From NCBI GenBank assembly GCA_001600695.1, contig BCKQ01000006.1, positions 562,327 through 626,326 on the forward strand: a stretch of DNA of 64,000 nt, written 5' to 3'. Source of the stretch: Ascoidea asiatica (Eukaryota > Ascomycota > Saccharomycetes > Ascoideales > Ascoideaceae). Within the stretch, counting starts at the first letter, position 1. Every line of letters begins with the position of its first letter. Below the pieces are notes generated by a model that searched no databases, was not told the origin of the DNA, and saw only the letters and a list, made by a program, of their open reading frames with translations. Position numbers and translations under genes: made by a program. Positions 31,968 through 42,542 of the stretch are shown here, piece by piece.

Positions 31968-33069
31968 TTAATTTTTTAAAGCATGAGAACGATTTTTATT
32001 TTTAAATAAAACAATACTCCAAATAATTGACATAATAATAGTACTTACAATAACTAAAACACTATATAAAATAATATAAAAACTAATTTCTCTTGAAGCA
32101 ATATCATGAGCAAATTTACTACTTAAAAATGCTTTATATGAATTTTCATTTAAACCAGTATATGGAGCATAAATTTGTTTTGGACTATTATAATAACTTG
32201 CAATTAAAAATTTAAAAGTTTCTGTTGAAAATAATTTAAATAATTTTGAATTTGGTATTCTTATCATTTCCCAAATTGGATAACCAATGAATATAAAAGA
32301 TAAAATAAAAGAAGTAAAAGAAATAAAAAGAGCTAATTTCATTGGAATTAAATTAATTAAATTATTTTTACTTGCGTCATTTGAAGCTTGTGATATTGAA
32401 TAATTTCTTTTTGAATATCTATTAAAAATTGTATTTGAAACAAATAAAGATAAACCACCAAGAATAATATATGAAATTATCATAATTATTGTTAAAATTT
32501 CTTCAGTAGTTGAATAAAAAGATCTAATAAACATATTTATACAATAACCAATAACAAAATAACCATTAAATATTAATAAAGAAATAAATAACATTTCAAA
32601 AGATTTTTGAGATCTTTTAATTAATAAATTTTTATTTAAAATCTGTTGATAAATTGCAGTTTCATCATCATCATCATCTTCTTCTTCTGCATCTTCATTA
32701 ATTTCATCATCATCATCATCATCTAATAGAGAATGATTTAAAGATTTGTTTGAACTAACTTTTAAAACATCATAAAAGAAACTATTATAATGTTGATAAG
32801 TTTTAATGAAAAAAAAAGCTTGAATAATAAATCTTAAGATTGAAATTGATAATATTGAAAAACCATATTTTACAATATTATTAAAAAAAGATTTATTTAA
32901 CATTTTATTATAATAATCATAAACATAATAACAATAAGAAGATTGAGAATATTGAATTAAGATAAAAATAGATTGAATAAAAGAGATTGAAAGAATTATT
33001 GATTTTAATGCAATTAATTTTATTGAGAATGATTGAATTTGAATTTTATTTGAATTTAAATTTGAAATT

Positions 33070-33113
<44 letters not shown>

Positions 33114-34085
33114 GGATGAAGTTGAAGTTGTATTAATATTATTATAATTAAAATTATTTTTAAATTTAAATAAATAAAAATTTAAAAAATTTAAAATTAA
33201 TAAATAAGATTCACCAAAAATTATTGAAGAAAAATTAGATTTAAAAAATTTATTTGGAAAATTATAAAAAATATTTAAATTATTACCAAAAGAACCTAAA
33301 AATTTTAAAGGTATATTATTATTCATATTAATATTAAATTTTTTTAAAAAATTATAATTTAAAGATTGTAAGATTATAATAATTATTGAAAAAAAAATTG
33401 TGAAGATGAAAAAAATAGATTCAAATTTTAAATTTATTATATTTTTTGGAATTTTATTTAAATTATTTAAATTATTTAAATTATTTAAATTATTTGATTT
33501 ATTTATTGGAATTGAAGAATTATTTGAATTGAAAGAATTATTTGAATTTATTGATAAATCATTTAAAGGAATTTGATTATTAATTTGATTATTAATTTGA
33601 TTATTGAATTTATTTGAAATATTATTTGAATTGTTATTTGAATTTTTATTTGAAATATTAATTGAATTTTTAATTAAATTTTTATTATTAAATTGATTAA
33701 TTTTTTTAAAATCATTTTTTTTATTATTAATTAAATTTTTAAAAAATTTCCATTCATTTAATAAAGAAGTAAATTTTAAACCTTTATTAAAATTTATTGA
33801 AATTTTTAAACTTAAAAAAATATTTAAAATTAATAAAAAAAATAAGAAAAATGAAAAAATTTTTAAAATAAAAAATTTTATAGGATATTGATGTATAGCT
33901 CTATTTTTAAAAATAAATAAAGATTGATGTAAAGAAATATAAAAATAGATTAAATTTAAAGACCAAAATAAAAAAAAAAAATAAAAATTTTCAATACAAA
34001 TTAAATAATCTAAAATTAATAAAATTAATGGAGATAATAATAAAATTATAATTAAGAAATATGAGATTTTTGTAATTTGAAACAT
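31968..34085 (-). CDS. multi-spanning membrane protein of unknown function (longer tandem copy)
   Basis: 705 aa with roughly ten hydrophobic segments. The N-terminal half has three or four segments and Asn-rich cytosolic or lumenal loops (long N run near residues 320-340). A DDDDDD/EEEDDDDDE acidic stretch precedes the last four segments (for example MKLALFISFTSFILSFIFIGYP and FYIILYSVLVIVSTIIMSII). No enzymatic or transporter signature is recognised. The segment PLKFLGSFGNNLNIFYNF resembles MKLFGQSFGNLTDIFKSF in the upstream neighbour, so the two look like diverged tandem paralogues. The start codon directly follows a 75-bp tandem repeat, and the upstream gene is in the same frame. Confidence 0.6.
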
Positions 34086-34087
34086 GT

Positions 34088-34257
34088 CAATAAAATTTAA
34101 TAAATATTGAACAAGCTATAAACATTATATGAGATGATTAATAGCTATATATGAAGTTCTCTCAATAAAATTTAATAAATATTGAACAAGCTATAAACAT
34201 TATATGAGATGATTAATAGCTATATATGAAGTTCTCTCAATAAAATTTAATAAATAT
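34088..34257. repeat. 75-bp tandem repeat, 2.3 copies
   Basis: Two identical 75-bp units (34088-34162, 34163-34237) are followed by the first 20 bp of a third (34238-34257). The unit is 25 codons long and carries TAA and TAG in the frame shared by the two flanking membrane-protein genes. The C-terminal codons and stop of the upstream gene lie inside the repeat. The identity of the copies points to a recent duplication or an assembly artefact. Confidence 0.95.
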
Positions 34258-35378
34258 ATTGGTATTAAAAATCCAGATAAAGTTAAAGTTGATCTATTTA
34301 TATTAAATAAAAACATTAATTTTCTTTTTTGAATTGAAATACCAAAATTTTTTGAATTTAATCTATTTAAAAAATTTCTTGCAAATATTAAAAATACAAT
34401 AAATTGTAAAAAAAAAGTTAAAGAAGAAATTGCAATTAAAATATAACTAAAAGATTTAAAAATATCAGTTAAATTTCCAAAACTTTGACCAAATAATTTC
34501 ATTTGAATATTATTATTATTATTATTTGGTTTATAAGTAAATGGAATATTTTTAAAAGAATTTGCAGTATCAGAATATAAAATTGAAGTAAAAATTAATA
34601 TTAAAGATAAGAAAATTAATAAGAATATGAATAAAATATTATTTTTTTTAGATAAAGCATGTAAAGTTAAAATTAATTGATAAATTTTAGCATATATTAA
34701 AATTATAGTTGGTAAAAAAATATCAAAGGCTGTTGAGATTGTATTTGAAGATGAAGATGAAGATGAAGAAGAGGTATAATTTGTTAAATAAAATGGTTTA
34801 AATAAAAAATTTGAAGTTACACCATAAGTTGTATCAATATAAGTATTTGCTAAATATATAATTTTAATTAAAATGAATAATTGAAAAGGTAAAGAAATTA
34901 TAATATTTGCAATTGAAATAAAAGCAATAAATCTTAAAATTCTATTTTCACCAGTTGATTTTTGATTTTCATTATTTGAAATTAAAATATTTGAAGAAGA
35001 ATATTTTTGATCATTTGAATTAGATTTATTATTGTCTTTGTTATTGATAGTATTAAGTATTGGATTTTTTAAAAAATTAGAATCATTTTTAAATTCATTA
35101 ATGAAAAAATTATCTGAATTTTGAAAATTATTATTAAATTTATTTAAATCATTATCTAAATTAATATTAAAAAAATCATCATCATCATTATCTTTTTCCA
35201 ATTCTTTTTCCAATTCTTTTCTTTGTTGTTTATTTATTGAATTGGAAGTAATGATTTCATTTGAATTATTATTTAAATTTAAATTATTCCTATTTCTTAT
35301 TCTTTGAAATTGAATAAAAGATTCATTATCGTTGGATTCATGGATATCATTATGATCCATCAGATTCAGATTCATCAT
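34200..35378 (-). CDS. multi-spanning membrane protein of unknown function (shorter tandem copy)
   Basis: 392 aa with a hydrophilic, Asn-rich N-terminus of about 150 residues, then four or five membrane segments (for example ILRFIAFISIANIIISLPFQ; FIFLLIFLSLILIFTSILYS; FSYILIAISSLTFFLQFIVF). Family unknown. The last 18 residues and the stop are encoded within a 75-bp tandem repeat. Compared with its neighbour at 31968-34085 it lacks the C-terminal membrane bundle. It may be a truncated paralogue or the front part of a once longer protein. It is divergent from the pepsin-fold gene at 36096. Confidence 0.6.
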   Translation of the reverse strand: MMNLNLMDHNDIHESNDNESFIQFQRIRNRNNLNLNNNSNEIITSNSINKQQRKELEKELEKDNDDDDFFNINLDNDLNKFNNNFQNSDNFFINEFKNDSNFLKNPILNTINNKDNNKSNSNDQKYSSSNILISNNENQKSTGENRILRFIAFISIANIIISLPFQLFILIKIIYLANTYIDTTYGVTSNFLFKPFYLTNYTSSSSSSSSSNTISTAFDIFLPTIILIYAKIYQLILTLHALSKKNNILFIFLLIFLSLILIFTSILYSDTANSFKNIPFTYKPNNNNNNIQMKLFGQSFGNLTDIFKSFSYILIAISSLTFFLQFIVFLIFARNFLNRLNSKNFGISIQKRKLMFLFNINRSTLTLSGFLIPIYLLNFIERTSYIAINHLI

Positions 35379-35416
35379 TTTGGATTGATTGAAGGTCCAA
35401 CTGTTGTTATTGATGA

Positions 35417-35454
<38 letters not shown>

Positions 35455-36095
35455 AGAAGAAGAAGAAGAAGAAGAAAGTGATAAAGAAGGAAGAGAAAGA
35501 AGAGAAAGAGAAAGAGAAAGAGTGTTGTTTATATCTGATCTCATTCCCGGCGGCAGCAGACAATCAAGATATACCATACACCACTCCACAGCCACAACGA
35601 GGCCCATTGCTCTGTTCCTGCATCGTGGTTGAATTGCAAAGTAACAACACTCCACCACAGGTACACGTACACGTACACACTCTACTCTCTACCACCACCA
35701 CTACTTCTACACTACTTCTACACTACTTCTTCACTTCTTCCTCCTCTTCTTCTTCAAATCTCCTGGGGCGTGGTAGAACACTGCTTGGCGGCGTGGCGGT
35801 GTCGGGGAGTGCGAGGGGGCGAGTGTGGCCGTGCCCTGCCTCTTTCTCTTCTTTCTCTTCTAATGGTGAATATACTACTTTTATTACTTTTATTACTTTT
35901 TACTATTTTACTATTTTATTACTGTTACTGTTACTGTTACTGTTATTCCTATCTCAGATATCGTATTTATATTCTCAAATATCCCAATCTGACTCAATTA
36001 TTCATTCGTTTATTCATTCATTCATTCATTCATTCAATTATTCAATAACTTCTTAAGATAACTTCTTAAGATAACTTCTTCAATACATAATCACA
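35379..36095. promoter_or_regulatory. divergent promoter with microsatellites and GC-rich island
   Basis: Starts with a (TTGA)n run (about 35417-35453) and a GAA/GA tract (about 35454-35522). Then comes an island of roughly half G+C (about 35545-35850) containing GTACAC repeats and CT-rich tracts. Finally there are (ATTC)n at about 36005-36035 and a 13-bp repeat ATAACTTCTTAAG (36045-36080) next to the plus-strand start. Long frames on both strands here are repeat artefacts. Confidence 0.6.
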
Positions 36096-37577
36096 ATGAA
36101 ATTATATTCAATATTTTCAATTTTATTATTCTTAATATATTTTGTATTTGGAAATATAAATAATAATATAATTAAAATTCCAATAATTTCAATAAATTCT
36201 AAATTAATTCAAAATCCTTCAATAATTATAACAAATATATCTTTATATGATTTAAAAAATGATAAAATTTTATTAAATTTTAAAACTAAAATTTCTACAA
36301 GAAATTCAGATTCTTTTTTTATCTTAAAACCAAATTCAAATTCAGATTTAGATTCTTCTTCTAATTTAAATTCTGATTTAAATTCTGATTTAAATTATTT
36401 ATTAAATAATTATAATTATTTCTCAAATAATTCTTTATTTAATAATTATTTAATACCAAATATCTCAGTTTCAAATATTTTATTTCCTGAAATTAATTAT
36501 TCAAATTATTTTTGGTTTTATTATTCAAATTTTAAATTAAATAATAATATTATTTTAAATAATTTTTCATTTAATTTAATTGATATTAATACCAATAACA
36601 ATAACAATAACAATAATGATTTAAAAAATTATTATAATCAATTATCATTTAATCCAAATTTCTCAAATTCTTCAATAAATTTAAATAAAATTAATTATAA
36701 TAATTTATTACAATCAATCTCAAATACTTCTTTAAATAATTATTCAAATATTATTCAAATTAAATTTAATCAATTAGGTAATTCTGGTAACCTTTCAATA
36801 ACAAATTCAATCTCAAATTTAAATTTAAATTCAAATCTTAACTCTTCATCATCATATCTTTCAACAAATTTATTAAATTCTTCAAATAATTTAAATTTAA
36901 TTAATTCAAATTTTGATAAAAATTCAAAAGGTAATTTTATTAATATTCATTCTTTATATATTAATCATAAAATTTATGATTCAAATAAAATTATTCATAC
37001 ATATAAAATTCCAATTTTTAATATTCAAGATAATATTCAAGATAATATTCAAGATAATGATAATAATTTATATAATACAAATAATTTAAAATTAAATATT
37101 GATATTGATAATTATGAATTTTCATTACCTGAAACTTATTTTAATTATATTTTAAATTTTTATCAAGCTAATTTTAATAAAACTTTAAATTCTTATACTT
37201 TTGATTGTAATTTATTTAATTCAAATTTAGATACTTTAAATATTCAAATATCTGGTAATAATTTATTAAATAATTTAACTTTAACAACAAAAACAATAAA
37301 AACAATTTCAATACCTTTAAATAATTTTATAAATATTAATAATTATTCAATTTTAAATGAAACTAATTTCTTAAATACTTCTAAATCAAATTATAATTTA
37401 ATTCAATCTAAAATTTGTTATTTTGATAATTTAAAATTTAAAAAAATTATTAATAATAATATTAATAATTTAAATTATGGTACAATTGGTCAAATTTTTT
37501 TAAAATCAATTGATTCAATCTATGATTTTAATTCAAATTCTTTTATTTTTAATCAATTATATAATAATTCTTCTTAA
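36096..37577 (+). CDS. secreted pepsin-fold (yapsin-like) protein, probably catalytically dead
   Basis: 493 aa with a signal peptide (MKLYSIFSILLFLIYFVFG). The C-terminal lobe fits aspartic protease family A1: EFSLPETYFNYIL (usual position of the second active-site loop plus TYLP), YTFDC near residue 370 with a partner Cys in KICYF (the conserved C-lobe disulphide), a PLNNF strand, and TIGQIFLKSIDSIYDFNSNS, matching the ILGDxFLRxxYxVYDxxN block. Both catalytic loops are degraded. The first reads ISTRNSDSFFIL where DTGSSDLWV is expected (no Asp). The second reads DIDNY where DSGTT is expected. The rest is Asn/Ser-rich with many N-glycosylation sites. No GPI tail is seen, unlike typical yapsins. 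The fold is moderately sure; loss of activity is inferred. Confidence 0.6.
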   Translation: MKLYSIFSILLFLIYFVFGNINNNIIKIPIISINSKLIQNPSIIITNISLYDLKNDKILLNFKTKISTRNSDSFFILKPNSNSDLDSSSNLNSDLNSDLNYLLNNYNYFSNNSLFNNYLIPNISVSNILFPEINYSNYFWFYYSNFKLNNNIILNNFSFNLIDINTNNNNNNNNDLKNYYNQLSFNPNFSNSSINLNKINYNNLLQSISNTSLNNYSNIIQIKFNQLGNSGNLSITNSISNLNLNSNLNSSSSYLSTNLLNSSNNLNLINSNFDKNSKGNFINIHSLYINHKIYDSNKIIHTYKIPIFNIQDNIQDNIQDNDNNLYNTNNLKLNIDIDNYEFSLPETYFNYILNFYQANFNKTLNSYTFDCNLFNSNLDTLNIQISGNNLLNNLTLTTKTIKTISIPLNNFININNYSILNETNFLNTSKSNYNLIQSKICYFDNLKFKKIINNNINNLNYGTIGQIFLKSIDSIYDFNSNSFIFNQLYNNSS

Positions 37578-37892
37578 TTCTCATTTCTCTTCATCTTCAT
37601 CTTCATCTTCCTATTCTTATTCTTATTCTTATTCTTTATTTAATAAATAATTTTATTCTTTATTCTTTATTATAAAAATATATAATTTACTATATATATT
37701 TAAATATTACGTAATGTATTATATAATCAAGTTTCCATTGATATGGATTCAATGCACTAGTACATGTAACTACACCCGTGTGCATTCAATAAATTTAATT
37801 AAACCTTTATTTATTTATTTATTTATTTATTTCTATTCAATTACTTCCTTAATACATCAATCAATCATTTATTTTGTTAATACATTAGAGAA
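37578..37892. other. spacer between pepsin-fold gene and SSU72
   Basis: T/CTT-rich downstream flank, an A+T-rich stretch, then a (TTTA)n tract (about 37807-37830) in the SSU72 leader. A 63-codon frame at 37714-37905 overlaps the SSU72 start and is not convincing. Confidence 0.5.
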
Positions 37893-38495
37893 ATGTCAGA
37901 ATTAAAGTTTTGTACTGTTTGTGCTTCAAATCAAAATCGTTCAATGGAAGCTCATAGAGTTTTAAAAGATGCTGGTTTTAATGTTTCTTCATATGGTACT
38001 GGTTCTGCTGTTAGATTACCTGGTTCAAGTATTGATAAACCAAATATTTATTCTTTTGGTACTCCATATGATAAAATTTATAAAGAATTACAATCTCAAA
38101 ATTTTAAATTATATCAACAAAATGGTTTATTAAAAATGTTAGATAGAAATAGAAAAATAAAATTATTTCCAGAAAAATTTCAAGATAATAATTTAAAATT
38201 TTTTGATTTTATTATAACTTGTGAAGAAAGATGTTATGATTCTGTAATTGAAGATTTATTTAATAAAAATTTAAATAAAAATAAATTAGTTCATATTATT
38301 AATATTGATATTAAAGATGATAATGAAAATGCAATTATTGGTGCTCAAGCTATTTTAAATTTAGTTAAAAGATTATCAAATTATTCAAAATTAAATTCAT
38401 TTATTTCTTTTGAAAATAAAATTTTTGATATTATTTCTCAATGGCAAATTGATTATCCAAATTTACCTTGCTTATATAGTAATTTATTCTATTAA
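37893..38495 (+). CDS. SSU72: RNA polymerase II CTD phosphatase Ssu72
   Basis: Phosphatase for Ser5-P (and Ser7-P) of the Pol II C-terminal domain and part of the cleavage/polyadenylation factor, acting in termination. 200 aa (S. cerevisiae 206). The CX5RS active-site loop is at residues 10-17 (CASNQNRS) in the correct N-terminal position. SYGTGSAVRLPGSSIDKPNIYSFGTPY is the signature following it, and FIITCEERCYDSVIEDL precedes the general-acid region. The frame is complete and family-length. Confidence 0.95.
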   Translation: MSELKFCTVCASNQNRSMEAHRVLKDAGFNVSSYGTGSAVRLPGSSIDKPNIYSFGTPYDKIYKELQSQNFKLYQQNGLLKMLDRNRKIKLFPEKFQDNNLKFFDFIITCEERCYDSVIEDLFNKNLNKNKLVHIINIDIKDDNENAIIGAQAILNLVKRLSNYSKLNSFISFENKIFDIISQWQIDYPNLPCLYSNLFY

Positions 38496-38760
38496 AGAAT
38501 ATATATTCTTAAATTACTTCATTCAAATATGTATAATAGCTTCTTTTTATTAAAAAAAATTATATTTAATAATCTCATTCAAAATCAATTAATAAAATAT
38601 GTTAATAAAAATATTTATTTAATTAAAGGTAACTAAAAAATTAATTAAAAAAAAAAATTCATAAAATAATAAAAATGTTCATAAAGTTAATTAAATATTA
38701 GAAATAATTGGAAAATAGAAAATAAAAATTAAAAAATAAATAAAATCGGAAACATTATTT

Positions 38761-40362
38761 TCAAACACTTTCTTGGTTTGAATCTGCTGCTTTCATTTCA
38801 GATTTTGATGTTTCTCTCATTTCTTTACTTTGATCTTTCATACGTTGATGAGTTTCTTCATATGTACTTGGAATAAATTTTGATGATTGCCATGCATATT
38901 TATATTGATCATACATTATATCAATATCTTCTAAAGTTAAATTCTTTGTTTCATAAACTAAATAAAATGAACAAATTACACATAATAAATTACAACCTCC
39001 CCAAATGAAATAAACTCTTGTACCTAAATCTGCATTACCTGGTCCAGAATCAATCATATATGGTGTTGCATATGCAATACCAAAATTCCATAACCAATTT
39101 GATGCTGTTGATAATGCAACTGATTTACCTCTAACTCTTAATGGGAAAAGTTCACCAACTATAACCCAACAAACTGGACCCCAAGTTGCTGCAAAAAATG
39201 CAATAAATATACATGCAAATGCTATTAATGATTTATTTGCAGCATTTGAACTTGTACATTCACCAACAATTGCAATAATAAAATCTGAAATACACATTCC
39301 AACAGCTCCCCAAATTAATAATGGTCTTCTACCAACAACTTCAATTAAATAAACACCAGGTATAGTCATAACCATATTAACAACATTTGTAATAACTTGA
39401 ACAGTGAATGCATTTGTAATACCAACATTACCAAAAAATGTTGTACCATAATAAAATATAAAATTTATACCTGTTAATTGTTGTAAAGCTTGTAATGAAG
39501 TACCAGTAATAATTCTTTTTAATTGAGAATTACCTGTTCTAAATACATCAATCCATGTTGAAGATCCAACAGATTGTTCATAATCAAAATTTGCTTTAAT
39601 TTCATCATATTCATCACATAATTCATTATGATTTATTGGTAATTTTCTAAGTCTTGATAAAGATTCTTTTGCTTTTAATTCTTTATTTTTAGATATAAAA
39701 AATCTTGGAGTTTCTGGTAAAAATAACATTCCAGTACCTAAAATTAAAGACCAAATAAATTGAATTGCAATTGGAATTCTATAACTACCAGAATCATTTC
39801 TATTATGAGTTCCTTGTTCAATACATGCAGCTAAAAATATACCAATAGTTATAGCAAATTGATAAGTTGAAACAATTGCACCACGAACACTTTTTGGTAC
39901 AGTTTCAGCTTGATATAAAGGAATTGTTGCGGATATAAAACCTAAACCTAAACCTGCAATAACTCTACCTGCAGCTAATAAACCAATTGAACTTGAAGCA
40001 GTTTGTAAAATTATACCAAGATTAAAAGTGAAAAAAGCATTAAGAATTATAGTCCATTTACGACCTAAAGTATCAGCAATAAATGGAGCAGCAAGAGAAC
40101 CAAAAAAAGTACCAGCAGATAAAATTGAAACAATTAATGAATGTTCAGAAGAAGAAAATTCATTTGGTTTATCTTCTGGAAAATGAGCTAAAACATATTT
40201 CATTGCCATAATTCCAGAAATAGAACCAGTATCATAACCATATAAAATACCACCAAAAGCTGCAAATAAACCAACAAGTACAGAAGGCCAAACAGCAGCT
40301 TCACTTGGTCTTTCTGGAGGTTTATAAAAATAAGACCAATATTTTCTAAAAAATTTATTCAT
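38761..40362 (-). CDS. hexose transporter (sugar porter, high-affinity glucose transporter type)
   Basis: Plasma-membrane glucose/hexose uptake by facilitated diffusion or H+ symport. 533 aa, 12 segments. Sugar-porter signatures: GGILYGYDTGSISGIMAM in TM1, ADTLGRKW, YQAETVPKSVRGAIV, PETPRFFISK at the end of TM6, QQLTGINFIFYYGT in TM7 and GRRPLL. It resembles the KlHgt1/Candida HGT high-affinity group rather than glucose sensors, since the cytosolic tail is short. It has an unusually long, repeat-filled upstream region of 2.3 kb shared with YKT6. It converges with SSU72. Confidence 0.92.
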   Translation of the reverse strand: MNKFFRKYWSYFYKPPERPSEAAVWPSVLVGLFAAFGGILYGYDTGSISGIMAMKYVLAHFPEDKPNEFSSSEHSLIVSILSAGTFFGSLAAPFIADTLGRKWTIILNAFFTFNLGIILQTASSSIGLLAAGRVIAGLGLGFISATIPLYQAETVPKSVRGAIVSTYQFAITIGIFLAACIEQGTHNRNDSGSYRIPIAIQFIWSLILGTGMLFLPETPRFFISKNKELKAKESLSRLRKLPINHNELCDEYDEIKANFDYEQSVGSSTWIDVFRTGNSQLKRIITGTSLQALQQLTGINFIFYYGTTFFGNVGITNAFTVQVITNVVNMVMTIPGVYLIEVVGRRPLLIWGAVGMCISDFIIAIVGECTSSNAANKSLIAFACIFIAFFAATWGPVCWVIVGELFPLRVRGKSVALSTASNWLWNFGIAYATPYMIDSGPGNADLGTRVYFIWGGCNLLCVICSFYLVYETKNLTLEDIDIMYDQYKYAWQSSKFIPSTYEETHQRMKDQSKEMRETSKSEMKAADSNQESV

Positions 40363-40616
40363 TATAAAATATAATAAAAGATATTGTTGTATATAATAAT
40401 TGTTTAAAGTAAAATTTAAGAATATAAAAAGTTTTAAATATAATTTTGTATAATATTATTTAGAATGAATAAAATTTAAATTAAAAGAAAAGAATAAATG
40501 AAAAATAAATGGGTAAAACAAGAGATATTTATAATAAAATTTTTTAATAAGGAATTATAAATATTGAATATAAATTTTGAAATTTTAGTATGATAATTTC
40601 TTTTAACAATAATAAG

Positions 40617-40680
40617 AGAGTGAGTGAGTGAGTGAGTGAGTGAGTGAGTGAATAAGAGGGTGAGTAAGAGGGTGAGTGAG
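40617..40680. repeat. GAGT microsatellite
   Basis: Runs of GAGT with interspersed AAGAGGGT units in the hexose-transporter upstream region. Confidence 0.9.
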
Positions 40681-41337
40681 CAAATGAAAGAGAGTAAATC
40701 TCTTTTAAAAAAATGTAATAATTCATTGATAAAGAAAAAGGAATAATAATTTCAGTTAAGGAAAACTAAAGATATTCAGTATTGGTATGTAAATACATTT
40801 TTTTTTTTCAAGGGTGTTTTTTTTTCTCCTTAATTTTTTTTTTTTAAATTATTGATTATTTTTGAATTGTGAAATGTGAAATGTGAAATGTGAAATGTGA
40901 AATGGAATAAAGGATCATTCAAAGGATAAATTTTGATAATGATATAGGAAAAACCTGATTAAAATGATCTAATAGGAATTTAAAGATACTAATAAAAAAG
41001 TTATTTATTTTTAAAGGGTAATTAGATTAAAACTTAAATGTAAATGTAAATGATAATACAGTACATTTATACAAAAAATGTTTTAAAAAATGTTTTAAAA
41101 AATGTATAGAAAAAGTATTACTCCATTCTGGGGAGCATAATTAGTACATTATTGAGAAAATCTTAAATTTTTTATATTTTTTTATACATTTACATGGACA
41201 TTGATTTTCATTGTATATATGGAGATATATATTATATTATATTATATTATATTATATTAAATGTAATGTGAAATGTAATGTTAATAAAGTGAGCTCATTC
41301 TCCACTTGGCAAAGATATAGTATATAAATTATCGGAT

Positions 41338-41387
41338 AATTTAGGAATAATTTAGGAATAATTTAGGAATAATTTAGGAATAATTTA
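41338..41387. repeat. 11-bp tandem repeat (AATTTAGGAAT)
   Basis: Four or more near-identical tandem copies in the hexose-transporter/YKT6 spacer. Confidence 0.85.
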
Positions 41388-42004
41388 AAAAATTGAATGA
41401 CCAAATTATAGAATATTTAAATTTATTATTATATTAATATTAAAAATTTTAATACTTTTACGGAATATTTATTGAATTAATAAGTATATTTTAAATGAAT
41501 TTTATAAAAATTACCAAGAGATAAAATGAAATTAAAAAAAAAAAAAATTTAAATTCAAAAGGAAAATTCATTAATTTTTCCATATACAGTATTAAAATTT
41601 ATACTGTATATACATACATGTATAGTTAAATTTTTAAACCCTTAAAGGATAAATTTCTATATAATATTATTGTAAAGAAAATAAGCCATCCCATCCCATC
41701 CCCTCAAGATTTGAAAGTTGAAAGAAGAAATTGAAATTTAGATTTTATTAGTTTATTTAAAAAAGTAAATAAATGACAATTTTAGTAATTGGATTAAGTA
41801 TACTATTGTATATTTTAAATTATATTATAATATAATATATAATAATGTATTGTACTTTATTCGGTATGTAATTTAGAGTAATTTATAAGCTTTGGACATA
41901 CGGAAAAACCCTTTATGAAATTATTAAATCATTTCAATCACGAATACTTGGAGGTTATGTGATATGTAATATGTAAGAAATCAAGGAAAGTAAAATATGA
42001 TATG

Positions 42005-42060
42005 ATATTTATAATATTTATAATATTTATAATATTTATAATATTTATAATATTTATAAT
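42005..42060. repeat. 9-bp tandem repeat (AATATTTAT)
   Basis: About six perfect tandem copies just left of the GC-rich island upstream of YKT6. Confidence 0.85.
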
Positions 42061-42343
42061 TTGATATGATGAATATTTCTTCTTATTCTTGTTAATAAAG
42101 TCAAATATTTCACAATCTTCGTCTGTTTGTGAAAGAAGTTTAGAGCAGGAGAGGAGCCAATGTTCTGGCTTCTACCAACTTCACGGATGGTATGTGCTGC
42201 AACGCATTAGTGCAGCAGTGTACATGTTTGAAAATTCAGGACGTGATTCTGGGACGCTCCGTCCTATATCGTGCTGCTCCTTGTCCCGTGAAAAGCCTTG
42301 TTTTGTTTTTGTGATCTCGCGTGGAGTGGCAAAGAGAAATGCG

Positions 42344-42418
42344 TACATAACTTGGTGTAACTTGGTGGCCAGGCATAACTCGGTGGCATAACTCGGTGGC
42401 ACAACTTGGCGGTGTGGA
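42344..42418. repeat. imperfect CATAACTTGGTGG/CATAACTCGGTGG repeats in GC island
   Basis: Five imperfect copies of a 12-15-bp unit around CATAACTCGGTGG lie in the GC-rich part of the YKT6 promoter region. Confidence 0.75.
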
Positions 42419-42490
42419 TGGATTCGCCACGGAGTCGTCGCTGCTGGCCGGTCTGGTAGCAAGACGAGCTCTGAGCTCTTTTCGTCTGCT

Positions 42491-42542
42491 GGAATCTAGC
42501 TGAATCTAGCTGAATGGAGCTGAATGGAGCTGAATGGAGCTG
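42491..42542. repeat. 10-bp tandem repeat (CTGAATGGAG/CTGAATCTAG)
   Basis: Five tandem decamers, two of CTGAATCTAG-type followed by three of CTGAATGGAG-type, about 150-200 bp before the YKT6 start codon. Confidence 0.85.

Noticed and set aside
35407-36056. Several overlapping frames (up to 192 codons) on both strands
   Set aside because: They read through microsatellites and the GC island of a divergent promoter.
40617-42060. Short regular repeats that could suggest a CRISPR-like array
   Set aside because: They are uninterrupted microsatellites and minisatellites without unique spacers, in a eukaryotic genome.
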